Positions 45,069 to 54,397 are shown, counted from the first letter of the stretch. The stretch is DNA of 64,000 nt from Polaribacter aquimarinus (GCF_003129485.1 NZ_QFFG01000002.1:558001-622000), one strand, 5' to 3'. Numbers and translations are program-made. Notes: generated by a model from the letters alone, not told the origin.

Positions 45069-46568
45069 TTATTCTTCAATTAAAAAATTTTGTAAAACAT
45101 CTGCAATTTTTCTATTATCAGACAACTGCGGAATTTTATTTTGTCCGCCAAATTTACCAATAGATTTCATATAATTATGAAATCCGCCTTTTTTAACTTT
45201 TCTAATAATAAGTGGACGCAAAACTTTTCCTTCAATTAAATCAAAATAATAGATGTTTTGATCTTGCATAGAGGCATCTACTTTAAGGGCAAATTTTTCC
45301 AAATTTTTTGGCTCATTTTCAAATTCTATAAACCATTCGTGATAAGGTAAACCACTTTCTGGATTTACTTGTGGCGCTACAGTAAACTCACTAATATTGA
45401 TATCAGTGCCTTGTATGGCATCATTTAAAGCTTTCTCAACTTCCTTACCAATAACGTGTTCGCCAAAGGCGGATATAAAATGTTTGATACGACCAGTAAC
45501 TTTTATTCGAAATGGTTTTGTTGATGTAAATTCTACAGTATCACCAATATTATAACCCCAAAGACCAGCTGTTGTATTTAAAATGATGACATAGTTTACG
45601 CCAATTTTTACATCTTTTAGAGAAATCCTTGTCGGATTTTCATCAAAAAACTCAGTAGCAGGAATAAATTCATAAAAAATACCCGAATCTAATTGTAGCA
45701 ACATCCCTTTTTCGGTTTGACTGTCTTGATACGCAATAAAACCTTCTGATGCAGGATACAATTCTATATAATCTATTTTTTTACCAATTAAGGCTTCAAA
45801 TTTGTTCTTGTAAGGTTCAAAATTTACACCACCATAAATAAAAAAATTAAAATTAGGGAAAAGTTCAGATACTTTTTTCCCAGTTTTTTCAATTAATTTT
45901 TCAAAATACATTTGCACCCAAGAAGGAATTCCGCTAATCACAGTCATATCTTCATTAAGGGTTTCTTCAACAATTGCATTTACTTTAGTATCCCAATCTT
46001 CAATACAATTCGTCTCCCAACTTGGTAATCTGTTTTTTAATAAATATTGAGGAACATAATGTGCTACAATTCCGCTTAATCTTCCCAACTTTACTCCGTT
46101 TTTATCTTCTAAAACCGGACTTCCTTGTAAAAAAATCATTTTTCCATCTACAAAACTTGCATCATTTTTTTCCACGATATAAAATAACAAAGCATTTCTT
46201 GCTGCTTTTATATGGGTTGGCATCGATTCTTTTGTAATCGGAATATATTTTGCGCCAGAGGTTGTACCAGAAGTTTTAGCATAATACAATGGTTTTCCAG
46301 TCCAAAGCACATCAGATTCTCCTGCAACCATTCTATCAACATAAGTCCGTAAACCTTCGTAATCTTGAACTTTTACGTATTTTTTAAAATCATTATAAGA
46401 ATTTATTTTATCAAAATGATGATCTTTTCCAAAGGCTGTATTTTTAGCGGTTGCAATTAAGTTTTTGAAAACTTTTTCTTGAGTTTTATGCGGATTGTTT
46501 GCCCATTTATTGACTTTTTTTGTCGCAAATTTGGCAAACGGAATAGCAAATAAAGATTTAATACTCAT
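45069..46568 (-). CDS. GH3 auxin-promoter-like acyl-adenylate family protein
   Basis: 499 residues of the GH3 family, found in plants as amino-acid conjugating enzymes and in many Bacteroidota without known role. Family motifs are present: YAKTSGTTSGAKYIPIT (ATP-binding), YPASEGFIA and NTTAGLWGYNIGDTVEFTS, plus FGEHVIGKEVE. It probably adenylates a carboxylic acid and conjugates it; the substrate is unknown. It overlaps the M23 peptidase stop by one base (TAATG). Confidence 0.9.
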   Translation of the reverse strand: MSIKSLFAIPFAKFATKKVNKWANNPHKTQEKVFKNLIATAKNTAFGKDHHFDKINSYNDFKKYVKVQDYEGLRTYVDRMVAGESDVLWTGKPLYYAKTSGTTSGAKYIPITKESMPTHIKAARNALLFYIVEKNDASFVDGKMIFLQGSPVLEDKNGVKLGRLSGIVAHYVPQYLLKNRLPSWETNCIEDWDTKVNAIVEETLNEDMTVISGIPSWVQMYFEKLIEKTGKKVSELFPNFNFFIYGGVNFEPYKNKFEALIGKKIDYIELYPASEGFIAYQDSQTEKGMLLQLDSGIFYEFIPATEFFDENPTRISLKDVKIGVNYVIILNTTAGLWGYNIGDTVEFTSTKPFRIKVTGRIKHFISAFGEHVIGKEVEKALNDAIQGTDINISEFTVAPQVNPESGLPYHEWFIEFENEPKNLEKFALKVDASMQDQNIYYFDLIEGKVLRPLIIRKVKKGGFHNYMKSIGKFGGQNKIPQLSDNRKIADVLQNFLIEE

Positions 46569-47425
46569 TATTTAAAATCTATAAAATTTGTTGGATTTAC
46601 AGAGTAGCCACTATTCCAAAGTTCGAAATGTAAATGCGGACCTGTTGTTAGTTCTCCTGTAGAACCAACTGTAGCAATTACTTCACCTGATTTCACAAAA
46701 TCTCCTTGTTGTTTTAATAACGTTCCGTTATGCTTATAGACAGAAATGTAATCTTTACTATGTTTTAAAATTATTACATAACCAGTTTCAGTAGTCCAAC
46801 CAGAAAAAATTACGGTACCGTCAGCAGTTGCTTTAACTGGAGTTCCTTTTTTGGCAACGATATCTACTGCAAAATGTTTGGAAGTCGTGTCGAAATTTTG
46901 CGATATTGTGCCATTTAATGGTGCAAAAAAGACCAATTTTACTTTATTATTAGCATTATTTTGAAGTGAAAAACGAGTTTCACGATCTATTTTTTCTCTA
47001 AACAAAGAATCTTCTTTAGATGCATTTAACTTACTTTCATCAATAAGACGTTGTCTTGCTTCAGTTTGAATAGAGTCGATACTTTCTGGTTCAATTTCTC
47101 CAGTAAGAACTGGTTTAATGGCCTTTGTATAATTTTCTAAAATAGCCAATTTAGTTTTTAAAGAATCTGCTTGGAAAGTTAGTTTAGCGGCTTTTATTTT
47201 TAAGGCTGTTGATGAGTACCCTGGAATGTATTCTTTAATAGGTGTAAATGCTATGAGAATTGTAGTAGCTGCAATTAATAAAATAGAAAAAACACCGCCT
47301 AAAATAAATACATTTAATCGCGATAATTTTAATGAAAAACGCTCTTCAAAAGTGTCTTCATTTAAAACAACCAACCTGTATTTATCAGTTAGTTTTCGTT
47401 TAAGTTTTCCTTTCTTTTTAGCCAC
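46568..47425 (-). CDS. M23 family peptidoglycan metallopeptidase, membrane-anchored
   Basis: 285 residues. One transmembrane segment (about 33-55) follows a basic N-terminus; a coiled-coil-like stretch comes next and the LytM/M23 domain fills the C-terminus. Zinc ligands are in HFAVDIVAKKGTP (HxxxD) and in GPHLHFELW (HxH). It should cut peptide cross-links in the periplasm, or act as an inactive scaffold if ligands are incomplete; here they look complete. Confidence 0.92.
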   Translation of the reverse strand: MAKKKGKLKRKLTDKYRLVVLNEDTFEERFSLKLSRLNVFILGGVFSILLIAATTILIAFTPIKEYIPGYSSTALKIKAAKLTFQADSLKTKLAILENYTKAIKPVLTGEIEPESIDSIQTEARQRLIDESKLNASKEDSLFREKIDRETRFSLQNNANNKVKLVFFAPLNGTISQNFDTTSKHFAVDIVAKKGTPVKATADGTVIFSGWTTETGYVIILKHSKDYISVYKHNGTLLKQQGDFVKSGEVIATVGSTGELTTGPHLHFELWNSGYSVNPTNFIDFK

Positions 47426-47473
47426 AGAAAATTATTTGATGTTTCACAAATATACAACGAATTTTAAGCGAAA

Positions 47474-48055
47474 CTATTTTCTATAAAAATTCATTTCATC
47501 AATATAATCCCAAACTTCTTTTGTTAAAAGAGGTTTTATATTCTTTTGGTTTTTAATTCCATTACGAATCTTAGTAGAAGAGATTTGTATAATGGGTGCA
47601 TCAACTTTATGAATTTTAGGGTGATTTTTAAATTGATGTTCCACAGTTCCCTCAGCAATTCTTGGATATACATAAATATGATGATGCTCTAAAATAGTTT
47701 CATAATTTTTCCATTTATGTAAGCTTTTTAGATTGTCTTCTCCCATAATTAAACAAAATTCTTTCTCAGGATATATATCAGAAATATGCGCTAAAGTATG
47801 CACAGTATAGTTGGGTTGAGGTAATTTAAATTCGATATCAGAAGGTCTTATTTTTGGATAGTTTTCTGTAGCCCTATATACCAATTCAAAACGATGATGG
47901 TTTTCTAACAAAGAACTTTTCTTTTTAAATGGATTATGAGGGGTTACCATCATCCAAATTTCATCTAAATCAGAATTTTCAACCATATGATTGGCAATAA
48001 TAAGATGCCCAACATGAATTGGGTTGAATGTACCAAAGTATAAACCGATTTTCAT
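47474..48055 (-). CDS. nadD: Nicotinate-nucleotide adenylyltransferase
   Basis: 193 residues with the nucleotidyltransferase HxGH motif (GTFNPIHVGHLI) and ISSTKIR near the C-terminus. It makes deamido-NAD from nicotinate mononucleotide and ATP. It lies between gmk and the M23 gene in a minus-strand housekeeping run. Confidence 0.95.
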   Translation of the reverse strand: MKIGLYFGTFNPIHVGHLIIANHMVENSDLDEIWMMVTPHNPFKKKSSLLENHHRFELVYRATENYPKIRPSDIEFKLPQPNYTVHTLAHISDIYPEKEFCLIMGEDNLKSLHKWKNYETILEHHHIYVYPRIAEGTVEHQFKNHPKIHKVDAPIIQISSTKIRNGIKNQKNIKPLLTKEVWDYIDEMNFYRK

Positions 48056-48130
48056 TTTATAAAGTTTGAAGAAGAGAGTTTGAAGTAGTCTGTGTTTAAC
48101 TTACGGCTTCATATTTCTATCTTCACGTTT

Positions 48131-48730
48131 TTAATTTTCTTCTTTATTTTCCTTTAATCCTAAAAAATCATCTACCAATTCTTCAGCTTCTTTAAGAGCA
48201 ACTTCTAAATCATAGTTTTTAATGATTTTATCAAATTGTGGAGCTGTAGCTAACTCTACAGAAGCTTTAGCAATGCGCATGTTAATTTTATCTTCACTCT
48301 CTGTAGAACGTTTTTTTAAACGAATTTTTAACTCATCTACACTCGGTGGTTTTACAAAAACTGCTAGTGTTTCTTCTGGAAATTTCTTTTTAATTCGCAA
48401 TCCACCAACAACATCAATATCAAAAATAACATGCTTTTTTTGAGCCCAAATACGTTCTACTTCACTTTTAAGTGTTCCGTAAAAGTTATCTCTATATACT
48501 TCTTCCCATTCTAAAAAAGCATCACTTTTAATGTTGTTTTTAAATTCTTTTAAAGAAATAAAATAGTAATCTTCTCCATCTTTTTCAGTTCCACGAGCTT
48601 TTCGAGAAGTTGCAGAAATAGAAAAGGCTAAATTAAACCTTTCTTGTTTTAATAAATGACGTACAATGGTTGTTTTACCAGAGCCAGAAGGTGCTGAAAA
48701 TACAAATAATTTTCCTTTAAAATCAGACAT
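48131..48730 (-). CDS. gmk: Guanylate kinase
   Basis: 199 residues with the P-loop SAPSGSGKTT and the GMP-binding SxTTRxxR-like region (ISATSRKARGTEKDGEDYYF). It phosphorylates GMP to GDP. It starts directly after the yicC stop codon. Confidence 0.96.
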   Translation of the reverse strand: MSDFKGKLFVFSAPSGSGKTTIVRHLLKQERFNLAFSISATSRKARGTEKDGEDYYFISLKEFKNNIKSDAFLEWEEVYRDNFYGTLKSEVERIWAQKKHVIFDIDVVGGLRIKKKFPEETLAVFVKPPSVDELKIRLKKRSTESEDKINMRIAKASVELATAPQFDKIIKNYDLEVALKEAEELVDDFLGLKENKEEN

Positions 48731-49597
48731 TTATAAAACGTTTAAAATTTGCTCTTTAATTTGCTCTAACTCGTTTTTCATTTGGATAACTGCTTTTTGC
48801 ATGGGTGCAAAATTAGCTTTAGAACCAGTGGTATTAATTTCTCTTCCCATTTCTTGGATTATGAATCCTAATTTTTTTCCATTTGAATCGGGAGTTGCTA
48901 AGGTTTGTAAAAAATACTCTAAATGATTAGCTAGTCGAACTTTTTCTTCATTAATATCTAACTTTTCTAGATAGTATATTAATTCTTGCTCAAAACGATT
49001 TTCATCAGTTTCTACTTTTAACTCGTCTATTGCTTTTAGTAAACGCATTTTAACATTTTCAATTCTATCACCATCTAAATCTTTTACTTCTTCTAAATAT
49101 TTTTTGATGTTGGCAATTCTTTCTTTAAAATCAATTTCTAAAGAAGCGGCTTCATCAATTCTATATTGTACAATTTCTTTAATAGCAATATGAATACCTT
49201 TTTCTATTTCAGACCATTCGTTCTCGTCTAATTCTTCACGCTCAGTTTTTAAGGCATCTGGCATTCTAACAGCCATTTTTAATAACTCAACATCATCAGA
49301 AGTTCCAGTTTGTACAACATTTCTAAGTTGTTGCATGTAGTTTTTTACAATTCCATGATTTACAGTTGTAGAGGTTTCATCGGCAGTCATTTCTACAAAA
49401 ATTGAAAAATCTACTTTTCCACGAATTAAGGCTTCAGCCAATTTTTTTCGAACAGCTAATTCTTTTTCTTTGTAATAAGAAGGAATACGAACGCTTAAAT
49501 CGAGGTTTTTACTGTTTAAAGATTTAATTTCTATGGTTATTTTCTTTGTAGGTAGTTGTAATACAGACTTGCCATATCCAGTCATAGATTGAATCAT
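48731..49597 (-). CDS. yicC: YicC family endoribonuclease-like protein
   Basis: 288 residues. The YicC_N start (MIQSMTGYGKS...IEIKSLNSKNLDLSVRIP) and the DUF1732 C-terminal half (KLGFIIQEMGREINTTGSKAN) are both complete. YicC proteins have been described as endoribonucleases involved in small-RNA decay. It is directly followed by gmk, a pairing also common elsewhere. Confidence 0.93.
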   Translation of the reverse strand: MIQSMTGYGKSVLQLPTKKITIEIKSLNSKNLDLSVRIPSYYKEKELAVRKKLAEALIRGKVDFSIFVEMTADETSTTVNHGIVKNYMQQLRNVVQTGTSDDVELLKMAVRMPDALKTEREELDENEWSEIEKGIHIAIKEIVQYRIDEAASLEIDFKERIANIKKYLEEVKDLDGDRIENVKMRLLKAIDELKVETDENRFEQELIYYLEKLDINEEKVRLANHLEYFLQTLATPDSNGKKLGFIIQEMGREINTTGSKANFAPMQKAVIQMKNELEQIKEQILNVL

Positions 49598-49633
49598 ACA
49601 ATCGTAATTTTAAATGAAATGCAAATATAGTTT

Positions 49634-50530
49634 TTATTTGATTGGTTTATCTACTTGCTTTGTAACTAAATAAACACCAGCAAAAATAATAATAATGGCT
49701 AAGAATTTTACAATATTTAAAGAATCACTACCAACAAACAAAGCAAAAACAGTTGCAATTACTGGTTGTAAATAGATAAAAACACTTACTGTTGTTGGCT
49801 TTAATTTAGTTAATCCGTAAAGATTAAATAAATAGGTAATACAAGTTGTAAATAATACTACAAAACCTATTTTTAAGTATATCGAGCTTGGCATAGTTGA
49901 CCAAGAAATTTCTGTAAATTCAAAAATACTAAAGGGTAATACCGTTATAAATCCAAATAAATAAAACCATTTAATAAAAACAAATGGGTTGTATTTTTTT
50001 AATATTCCTTTAACTAATACTAAATAAAGCCCGTATGAACTTGCGTTTACAAAGACTAAAAAATTTCCTAAAATTCTATCATTAGCATTATTTTCAGAAG
50101 TATTTCCATAGACAATTAGAATAATAGTTCCAATTAATCCAATTGTGATTCCTACTATTTTTAATTTTAATATCTTTTCTTTTAACAAAATTGCAGAAAA
50201 AATTAAAACCATAATTGGTGTGGTTACCATAACAACAGAAGCACTTATTGGAGTCGTTAGACTAAGACCTTTAAAAAAAGCAAGCATATTTATAGTTACT
50301 CCAAACAAAGAAGCTAAAAAAATCTTCTTATAATCAGATTTCTCGATTTTTTGAGATTTGATAAAAAAGCCAATACACCAGAAAAATAAAGTTGCACCAG
50401 ATACTCTTAATAAAATAAAAGCATAAGGTTTTACGTAAAAAGGCATTACGTCTTTAGCTATGGTGTAGTTTAGACCATATATTATTGCAGCAATAAAAAC
50501 AGCAATTAATGCTAATATTCTTGAATTCAT
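49634..50530 (-). CDS. EamA/DMT family transporter
   Basis: 298 residues from the ATG at 50530 with ten predicted transmembrane segments, arranged as two EamA repeats. A longer open frame to 50599 runs into the terminator-like hairpin region and is less likely. EamA proteins export small metabolites such as amino acids; the substrate is unknown. Confidence 0.85.
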   Translation of the reverse strand: MNSRILALIAVFIAAIIYGLNYTIAKDVMPFYVKPYAFILLRVSGATLFFWCIGFFIKSQKIEKSDYKKIFLASLFGVTINMLAFFKGLSLTTPISASVVMVTTPIMVLIFSAILLKEKILKLKIVGITIGLIGTIILIVYGNTSENNANDRILGNFLVFVNASSYGLYLVLVKGILKKYNPFVFIKWFYLFGFITVLPFSIFEFTEISWSTMPSSIYLKIGFVVLFTTCITYLFNLYGLTKLKPTTVSVFIYLQPVIATVFALFVGSDSLNIVKFLAIIIIFAGVYLVTKQVDKPIK

Positions 50531-50580
50531 GGAGTAATTAAAACTTTTTGCAAAGTTGATGATAAAATTTAAATTGAGGA

Positions 50581-50614
50581 TAAAAAAGAGTTTCAACAAA
50601 TTGCTGAAACTCTT
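50581..50614 (-). terminator. Minus-strand terminator hairpin without an upstream protein gene
   Basis: AAGAGTTTCA-GCAATTTGT-TGAAACTCTT followed by TTTTTTA on the minus strand: a clean intrinsic terminator. Reading the minus strand there is no protein gene between it and the divergent upp gene, so it may end a small RNA. Confidence 0.7.
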
Positions 50615-50760
50615 ATCGCTTTGGTTATCTAACTTTTGGTTAGTCCACTAATAGTGGTATTATTAAAACCTAACTAGTATAAATCTTAAATTGTTGTTAT
50701 AGCCTAGGTTTATTGATTTTGATATTATTTTGATTTTTTTATATAGCCAATATACAAATT
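50581..50760 (-). ncRNA. Candidate small structured RNA upstream of upp, antisense direction
   Basis: Before the terminator hairpin, the minus strand contains a stem GTTAG/CTAAC (50670-50674 with 50639-50643), which encloses a perfect CCACTA-T-TAGTGG hairpin (50645-50657), and a short GTTA-GA-TAAC hairpin at 50624-50633. The 5' end and promoter are unclear. Structure plus terminator without an ORF suggests a regulatory RNA; homology is unknown. Confidence 0.35.
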
Positions 50761-50774
50761 TTAAGTAATTGCTT

Positions 50775-50782
50775 TACATTTG
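50775..50782 (+). promoter_or_regulatory. -7 box of the upp promoter
   Basis: TACATTTG, a TAnnTTTG match 19 bp before the upp ATG at 50802. Confidence 0.5.
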
Positions 50783-50801
50783 TTTGTATAATTTGCCTAT
50801 A

Positions 50802-51455
50802 ATGATTATTCATCACCTTCAAGAAAAAAACTCAATTTTAAATAAATTTATTGCAGAAATTAGAGACGTAAAGATCCAAAAAGACTCTCTTCGATTTCGA
50901 AGAAATATTGAGAGGATAGGTGAGGTTTTGGGTTATGAGTTAAGCAAGCAATTGACCTATTCTGTTAAAGATATAGAAACCCCATTAGGCAATAGTCAAG
51001 AGCAATTAATTAGCAATAGTATAGTATTGTGTTCTATATTGAGAGCAGGTTTGCCTTTGCATCAAGGATTGTTAAATTATTTTGATGATGTAGAAAATGC
51101 TTTTATTTCTGCGTATCGTCATCATTCAAATAATGATGCAGAGTTTGAGATTGTTGTAGAATATTTTGCAGCACCATCTTTAAACAAGAAAACGTTGTTA
51201 TTGGCAGATCCAATGTTGGCAACAGGTCAATCTTTGGTAGCAGTTATAGAAGCTATAAAAAAATTTGGAACTCCAAAAGAAATCCACATTCTTACTGTTA
51301 TTGGGTCTAAAGAAGGAATTGAATTCATCAAAGAGAATTTCCCAAAAAACACACATTTATGGATTGCAGCTATTGATGATGAATTAAACTCTAAAGGATA
51401 TATAGTTCCTGGTTTGGGTGATGCTGGAGATTTAGCTTTTGGAGCTAAACTATAA
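50802..51455 (+). CDS. upp: Uracil phosphoribosyltransferase
   Basis: 217 residues from ATG 50802 (an in-frame upstream TTG is within the promoter region). The PRPP-binding loop (ADPMLATGQSLVAVI) and the uracil-binding C-terminus (YIVPGLGDAGDLAFG) are present. It salvages uracil to UMP. Its 3' end overlaps the convergent DUF6427-like gene by 6 bp. Confidence 0.95.
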   Translation: MIIHHLQEKNSILNKFIAEIRDVKIQKDSLRFRRNIERIGEVLGYELSKQLTYSVKDIETPLGNSQEQLISNSIVLCSILRAGLPLHQGLLNYFDDVENAFISAYRHHSNNDAEFEIVVEYFAAPSLNKKTLLLADPMLATGQSLVAVIEAIKKFGTPKEIHILTVIGSKEGIEFIKENFPKNTHLWIAAIDDELNSKGYIVPGLGDAGDLAFGAKL

Positions 51456-52379
51456 TCTAAAAAAAGCAAATACTGTTGCTAAAATAAACCCACCAAAAAG
51501 AATATCTTTAATTATCTTTTTTTGAATTACTTCAAAACCATTTGCCATTATTATTGTTGTGGGGATAGCTAAAAAAATGACTTCGGCACCTTTTCTTTCT
51601 TTAATTAAAAAAACAAAAAATATACCAATAATAAAGTTGATAATTAAAAGTAGCCAGCTTTTTTTAAAAGAATTATTTACAGACAATGCTCTCGGTGATT
51701 TTAACAATACAGAACAAAAAGTTAATAAAAGAATCACTCCAAATACCCAATTAGTATAATCTTCATCAAAAATAAACATGTTATTATTAACTTTTAAATA
51801 AAATAGGTGCTTAAATTCTTCTAGACCATCAATCCAAAATAAATAAGTAAAATAAATAATTAATGGAGTAATAAATCCTGTAAGAGGGGTTAACAAATTA
51901 TGAAAGGTTATTTTTTGATGTAATAATATCGATGCTGCTATCAAAATAGAAAAAAGTAAGGAAAAAGGTTCTAAAATGAATAAAATTCCTAACCAAAAAC
52001 CACTATCAAAAAGCTTCTGAATTACGGTTTTAGAAGAACGTAAACTATAGACCTTCCTTAAAAAAAGTAGATGTACGAGTAATAATATAAGGACATTAAA
52101 ATCAAGAAGTTTTTCTAAAAATAAGATCAAAGTTAATACAAACAGTAAGAAAGCATAAGAATGATCGTATGTGAGATTGTTTTTAGTAACTACAAAATTG
52201 TAAAAGAAGAATATTGACAAGAAAAGAACAAAAAAAAGAGTACTCTCTAATACTTTTGTCCATGTAAAGTTATCAGCAAAAAAACTAGAAATTAAAGCGA
52301 ACAAAAAGAAGCAAAAAAACAAACTTAAATAAATAATAAAATTGATTGGTTTAGATTTCTCTAAAAAATTGGTTAACAT
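51450..52379 (-). CDS. DUF6427-like multi-pass membrane protein
   Basis: 309 residues with about nine to ten hydrophobic segments and few charged residues, of the type annotated DUF6427 next to upp in Flavobacteriaceae. No catalytic motif is visible; the mass of aromatic and Leu/Ile residues suggests a polytopic inner-membrane protein. It diverges from the small DUF6341-like gene. Function unknown; family label from gene order and length. Confidence 0.6.
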   Translation of the reverse strand: MLTNFLEKSKPINFIIYLSLFFCFFLFALISSFFADNFTWTKVLESTLFFVLFLSIFFFYNFVVTKNNLTYDHSYAFLLFVLTLILFLEKLLDFNVLILLLVHLLFLRKVYSLRSSKTVIQKLFDSGFWLGILFILEPFSLLFSILIAASILLHQKITFHNLLTPLTGFITPLIIYFTYLFWIDGLEEFKHLFYLKVNNNMFIFDEDYTNWVFGVILLLTFCSVLLKSPRALSVNNSFKKSWLLLIINFIIGIFFVFLIKERKGAEVIFLAIPTTIIMANGFEVIQKKIIKDILFGGFILATVFAFFRL

Positions 52380-52391
52380 TGTTTCTTTTGT

Positions 52392-52399
52392 TATTTTTG
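52392..52399 (+). promoter_or_regulatory. -7 box of the DUF6341-like gene
   Basis: TATTTTTG, perfect TAnnTTTG, 21 bp before the ATG at 52421. Confidence 0.5.
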
Positions 52400-52420
52400 C
52401 ACGGTAAAGATAATTAAGTT

Positions 52421-52630
52421 ATGATAGCAAACAATATTTTTAGATGGATTGGTAGTTTATTTACAGATTTATTATTCATTCCGTTTGATTGGTTTAGAAA
52501 AGGAGATTTTAATTGGTGGTCATCAAATACTGTGAACTGGATTTTCCTTGCAGTTTTGTTAGTTTTATTTTGGTACTGGATGAAAGAATCTGCCAAGTTC
52601 TTACGCGAAGGAACTGAAGATAGAGCTTAA
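52421..52630 (+). CDS. Small membrane protein, DUF6341-like
   Basis: 69 residues with one or two hydrophobic helices (DLLFIPFDWF and NWIFLAVLLVLFWYWM) and an acidic, basic-mixed tail (REGTEDRA). It resembles the small DUF6341 proteins found next to upp/DUF6427 genes in flavobacteria. Role unknown. It precedes trmB by 9 bp and is probably co-transcribed with it. Confidence 0.65.
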   Translation: MIANNIFRWIGSLFTDLLFIPFDWFRKGDFNWWSSNTVNWIFLAVLLVLFWYWMKESAKFLREGTEDRA

Positions 52631-52639
52631 TTTTACACC

Positions 52640-53311
52640 TTGGGAAGTAAAAATAAATTAAAACGTTTCAAAGAAAATGAGACGTTTAAAAATGTCATTC
52701 AACCTACAAGAGAAGAAGTTATTACTAACTTTTCTTACAAAGGAAAATGGCATTCTTTTTTTGATAATAATAATCCCATTATTGTTGAGTTAGGTTGTGG
52801 TAAAGGAGAATATACCATAGCTTTGGCAAGAAAAAACCCTGATAAAAATTATATTGGAATCGATATTAAAGGAGCACGTTTTTGGCGAGGTGCCAAAACT
52901 GCAATCGAAGAAAATTTACCTAATGTTGCTTTTGTTAGAACTCAAATAGAATTAGTTGATTTTATTTTTGGAGAAAATGAAGTTTCTGAAATCTGGATTA
53001 CTTTTCCAGATCCACAAATAAAATATCAGCGCACTAAACATAGAATGACAAATGCTACATTTCTAAAAAAATATCATCATATTTTAAAAGAAGAAGGTAT
53101 AGTGAACTTGAAAACAGATAGCGAATTTATGCACGGTTATACCTTAGGTTTGTTGCATGGTGAGGGTCATGAAATTCTAATTGCAAACCACAATGTTTAT
53201 AAAAATGAGGGTGCTCCAAAAGAAGTTATAGAGACTCAAACTTTTTATGAAAATCAATACTTAGCAGTTGGTAAACCTATTACTTATATTAAATTTCGAT
53301 TAAAGTATTAG
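52640..53311 (+). CDS. trmB: tRNA (guanine-46-N7)-methyltransferase
   Basis: 223 residues from a TTG start (no closer ATG). SAM-binding motif VELGCGKGEYT, the GIDIKG acidic loop and the WITFPDPQIKYQ.TKHRMTN active-site region identify TrmB. It methylates G46 in the tRNA variable loop. It follows the small membrane gene by 9 bp. Confidence 0.94.
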   Translation: MGSKNKLKRFKENETFKNVIQPTREEVITNFSYKGKWHSFFDNNNPIIVELGCGKGEYTIALARKNPDKNYIGIDIKGARFWRGAKTAIEENLPNVAFVRTQIELVDFIFGENEVSEIWITFPDPQIKYQRTKHRMTNATFLKKYHHILKEEGIVNLKTDSEFMHGYTLGLLHGEGHEILIANHNVYKNEGAPKEVIETQTFYENQYLAVGKPITYIKFRLKY

Positions 53312-53330
53312 CTTTTTTCATTTTAAACTT

Positions 53331-53372
53331 GTTATCCTGTGAGCAGTCGAAAGATTGTTTCAGAATCTTATA
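53331..53372. repeat. Degenerate dispersed intergenic repeat
   Basis: TTATCCTGTGAGCAGTCGAAAGATTG is related to the repeat fragments at 17500 and 44876. Only one arm is preserved. Confidence 0.35.
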
Positions 53373-53391
53373 AAAAGAGGACCTTAATATT

Positions 53392-53727
53392 GTGAAAGAA
53401 ACTGATAATTTTTTTGATAAAGTTTACCAAGTAGCACGTTTAATTCCTTTTGGTAGAGTTACTAGCTACGGTGCTATTGCTACATACTTAGGAGCAGCCC
53501 GTTCTGCAAGAATGGTGGGTTGGGCCATGAACAATTCTGCAAGTCAAGAACCAGAAGTTCCAGCGCACAGAGTAGTCAATAAAAAAGGGATATTAACTGG
53601 GAAACATCATTTTGATGGAACTAACCTAATGCAGCAACTATTGGAAAATGAAGGAATTGTTGTTATTGATAATCAAATTCAAGATTTGGAGAAAATCTTT
53701 TGGAACCCTATTGATGAATTATCATAA
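53392..53727 (+). CDS. Alkyltransferase-like (ATL) DNA-binding protein
   Basis: 111 residues from a GTG start, covering only the DNA-binding half of MGMT. The active-site motif PCHRV is PAHRV here (residues 57-61), with Ala replacing the methyl-accepting Cys. ATL proteins of this type bind O6-alkylguanine and flag it for nucleotide excision repair but cannot transfer the alkyl group. A terminator shared with the convergent neighbour follows. Confidence 0.9.
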   Translation: MKETDNFFDKVYQVARLIPFGRVTSYGAIATYLGAARSARMVGWAMNNSASQEPEVPAHRVVNKKGILTGKHHFDGTNLMQQLLENEGIVVIDNQIQDLEKIFWNPIDELS

Positions 53728-53730
53728 AAA

Positions 53731-53756
53731 AACTCATCAAAACTTGATGAGTTTTT
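53731..53756. terminator. Bidirectional terminator after the ATL gene
   Basis: AACTCATCAA-AAC-TTGATGAGTT with T runs on both sides (TTTTT on + and on the complement). It serves the ATL gene and the convergent hypothetical gene. Confidence 0.8.
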
Positions 53757-53780
53757 AACAAATTTACAGAATACAATAAG

Positions 53781-54233
53781 TTATTTTACCCTTTTAAAAC
53801 TTCCGTTTCCAGTTTTGTTATTAAAAGTAGACTTATAGAAATATCTGTTTCCTTTAATTTGAGTAATTTTAGCGGTAAGCATACTACCAATTTTAAAAGG
53901 CGCACCTCTCATTTCTAAATCGACTATGGTTAAGTTATACTCAAACTCAGAAATCCAATCAATTTTAGCTTTAATAAATTCTTTTTTTGGATGATATTCA
54001 TAGTAAAAACCATTTTTAATTTCAACCAAAATGTCTCTTTCCTTAAATTTGTAGGTGTATTTTCCATCATTTAAAACCGCATTTTTAATGGCGATATTAT
54101 TAGACATCTCATACATTTTAGAGTAAGGTTTTAAAGCAATACTTTTAGCAAAATCTTGAGAAAATGAAGTTTGAAAATAAAATGATATCAATAAGAAGAA
54201 TACAACAGACTTTAGGGTGTTTGTTTTTTTCAT
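53781..54233 (-). CDS. Secreted hypothetical protein
   Basis: 150 residues with a signal peptide ending near TSFSQ. The mature part is short, basic and beta-rich (KYTYKFKERDILVEIKNGFYYEYH...). No family recognised. It stands alone between the ATL gene and mrp. Confidence 0.7.
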   Translation of the reverse strand: MKKTNTLKSVVFFLLISFYFQTSFSQDFAKSIALKPYSKMYEMSNNIAIKNAVLNDGKYTYKFKERDILVEIKNGFYYEYHPKKEFIKAKIDWISEFEYNLTIVDLEMRGAPFKIGSMLTAKITQIKGNRYFYKSTFNNKTGNGSFKRVK

Positions 54234-54352
54234 AATAAGGGGGATAAAATTATTCCATAAATATAATAATTTTTTTTGAACTCAAATAAAGTCAGGCTAT
54301 TAGTCTATAAATATTCCTAATCTATTCACTTTAATTTCTTATCAGTTAACTG

Positions 54353-54360
54353 TATCTTTG
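54353..54360 (+). promoter_or_regulatory. -7 box of the mrp promoter
   Basis: TATCTTTG, a TAnnTTTG match 37 bp before the ATG at 54398. Confidence 0.5.
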
Positions 54361-54397
54361 CAATTTAGAATTAATCCGAATAAATTAAAACCTAAAA

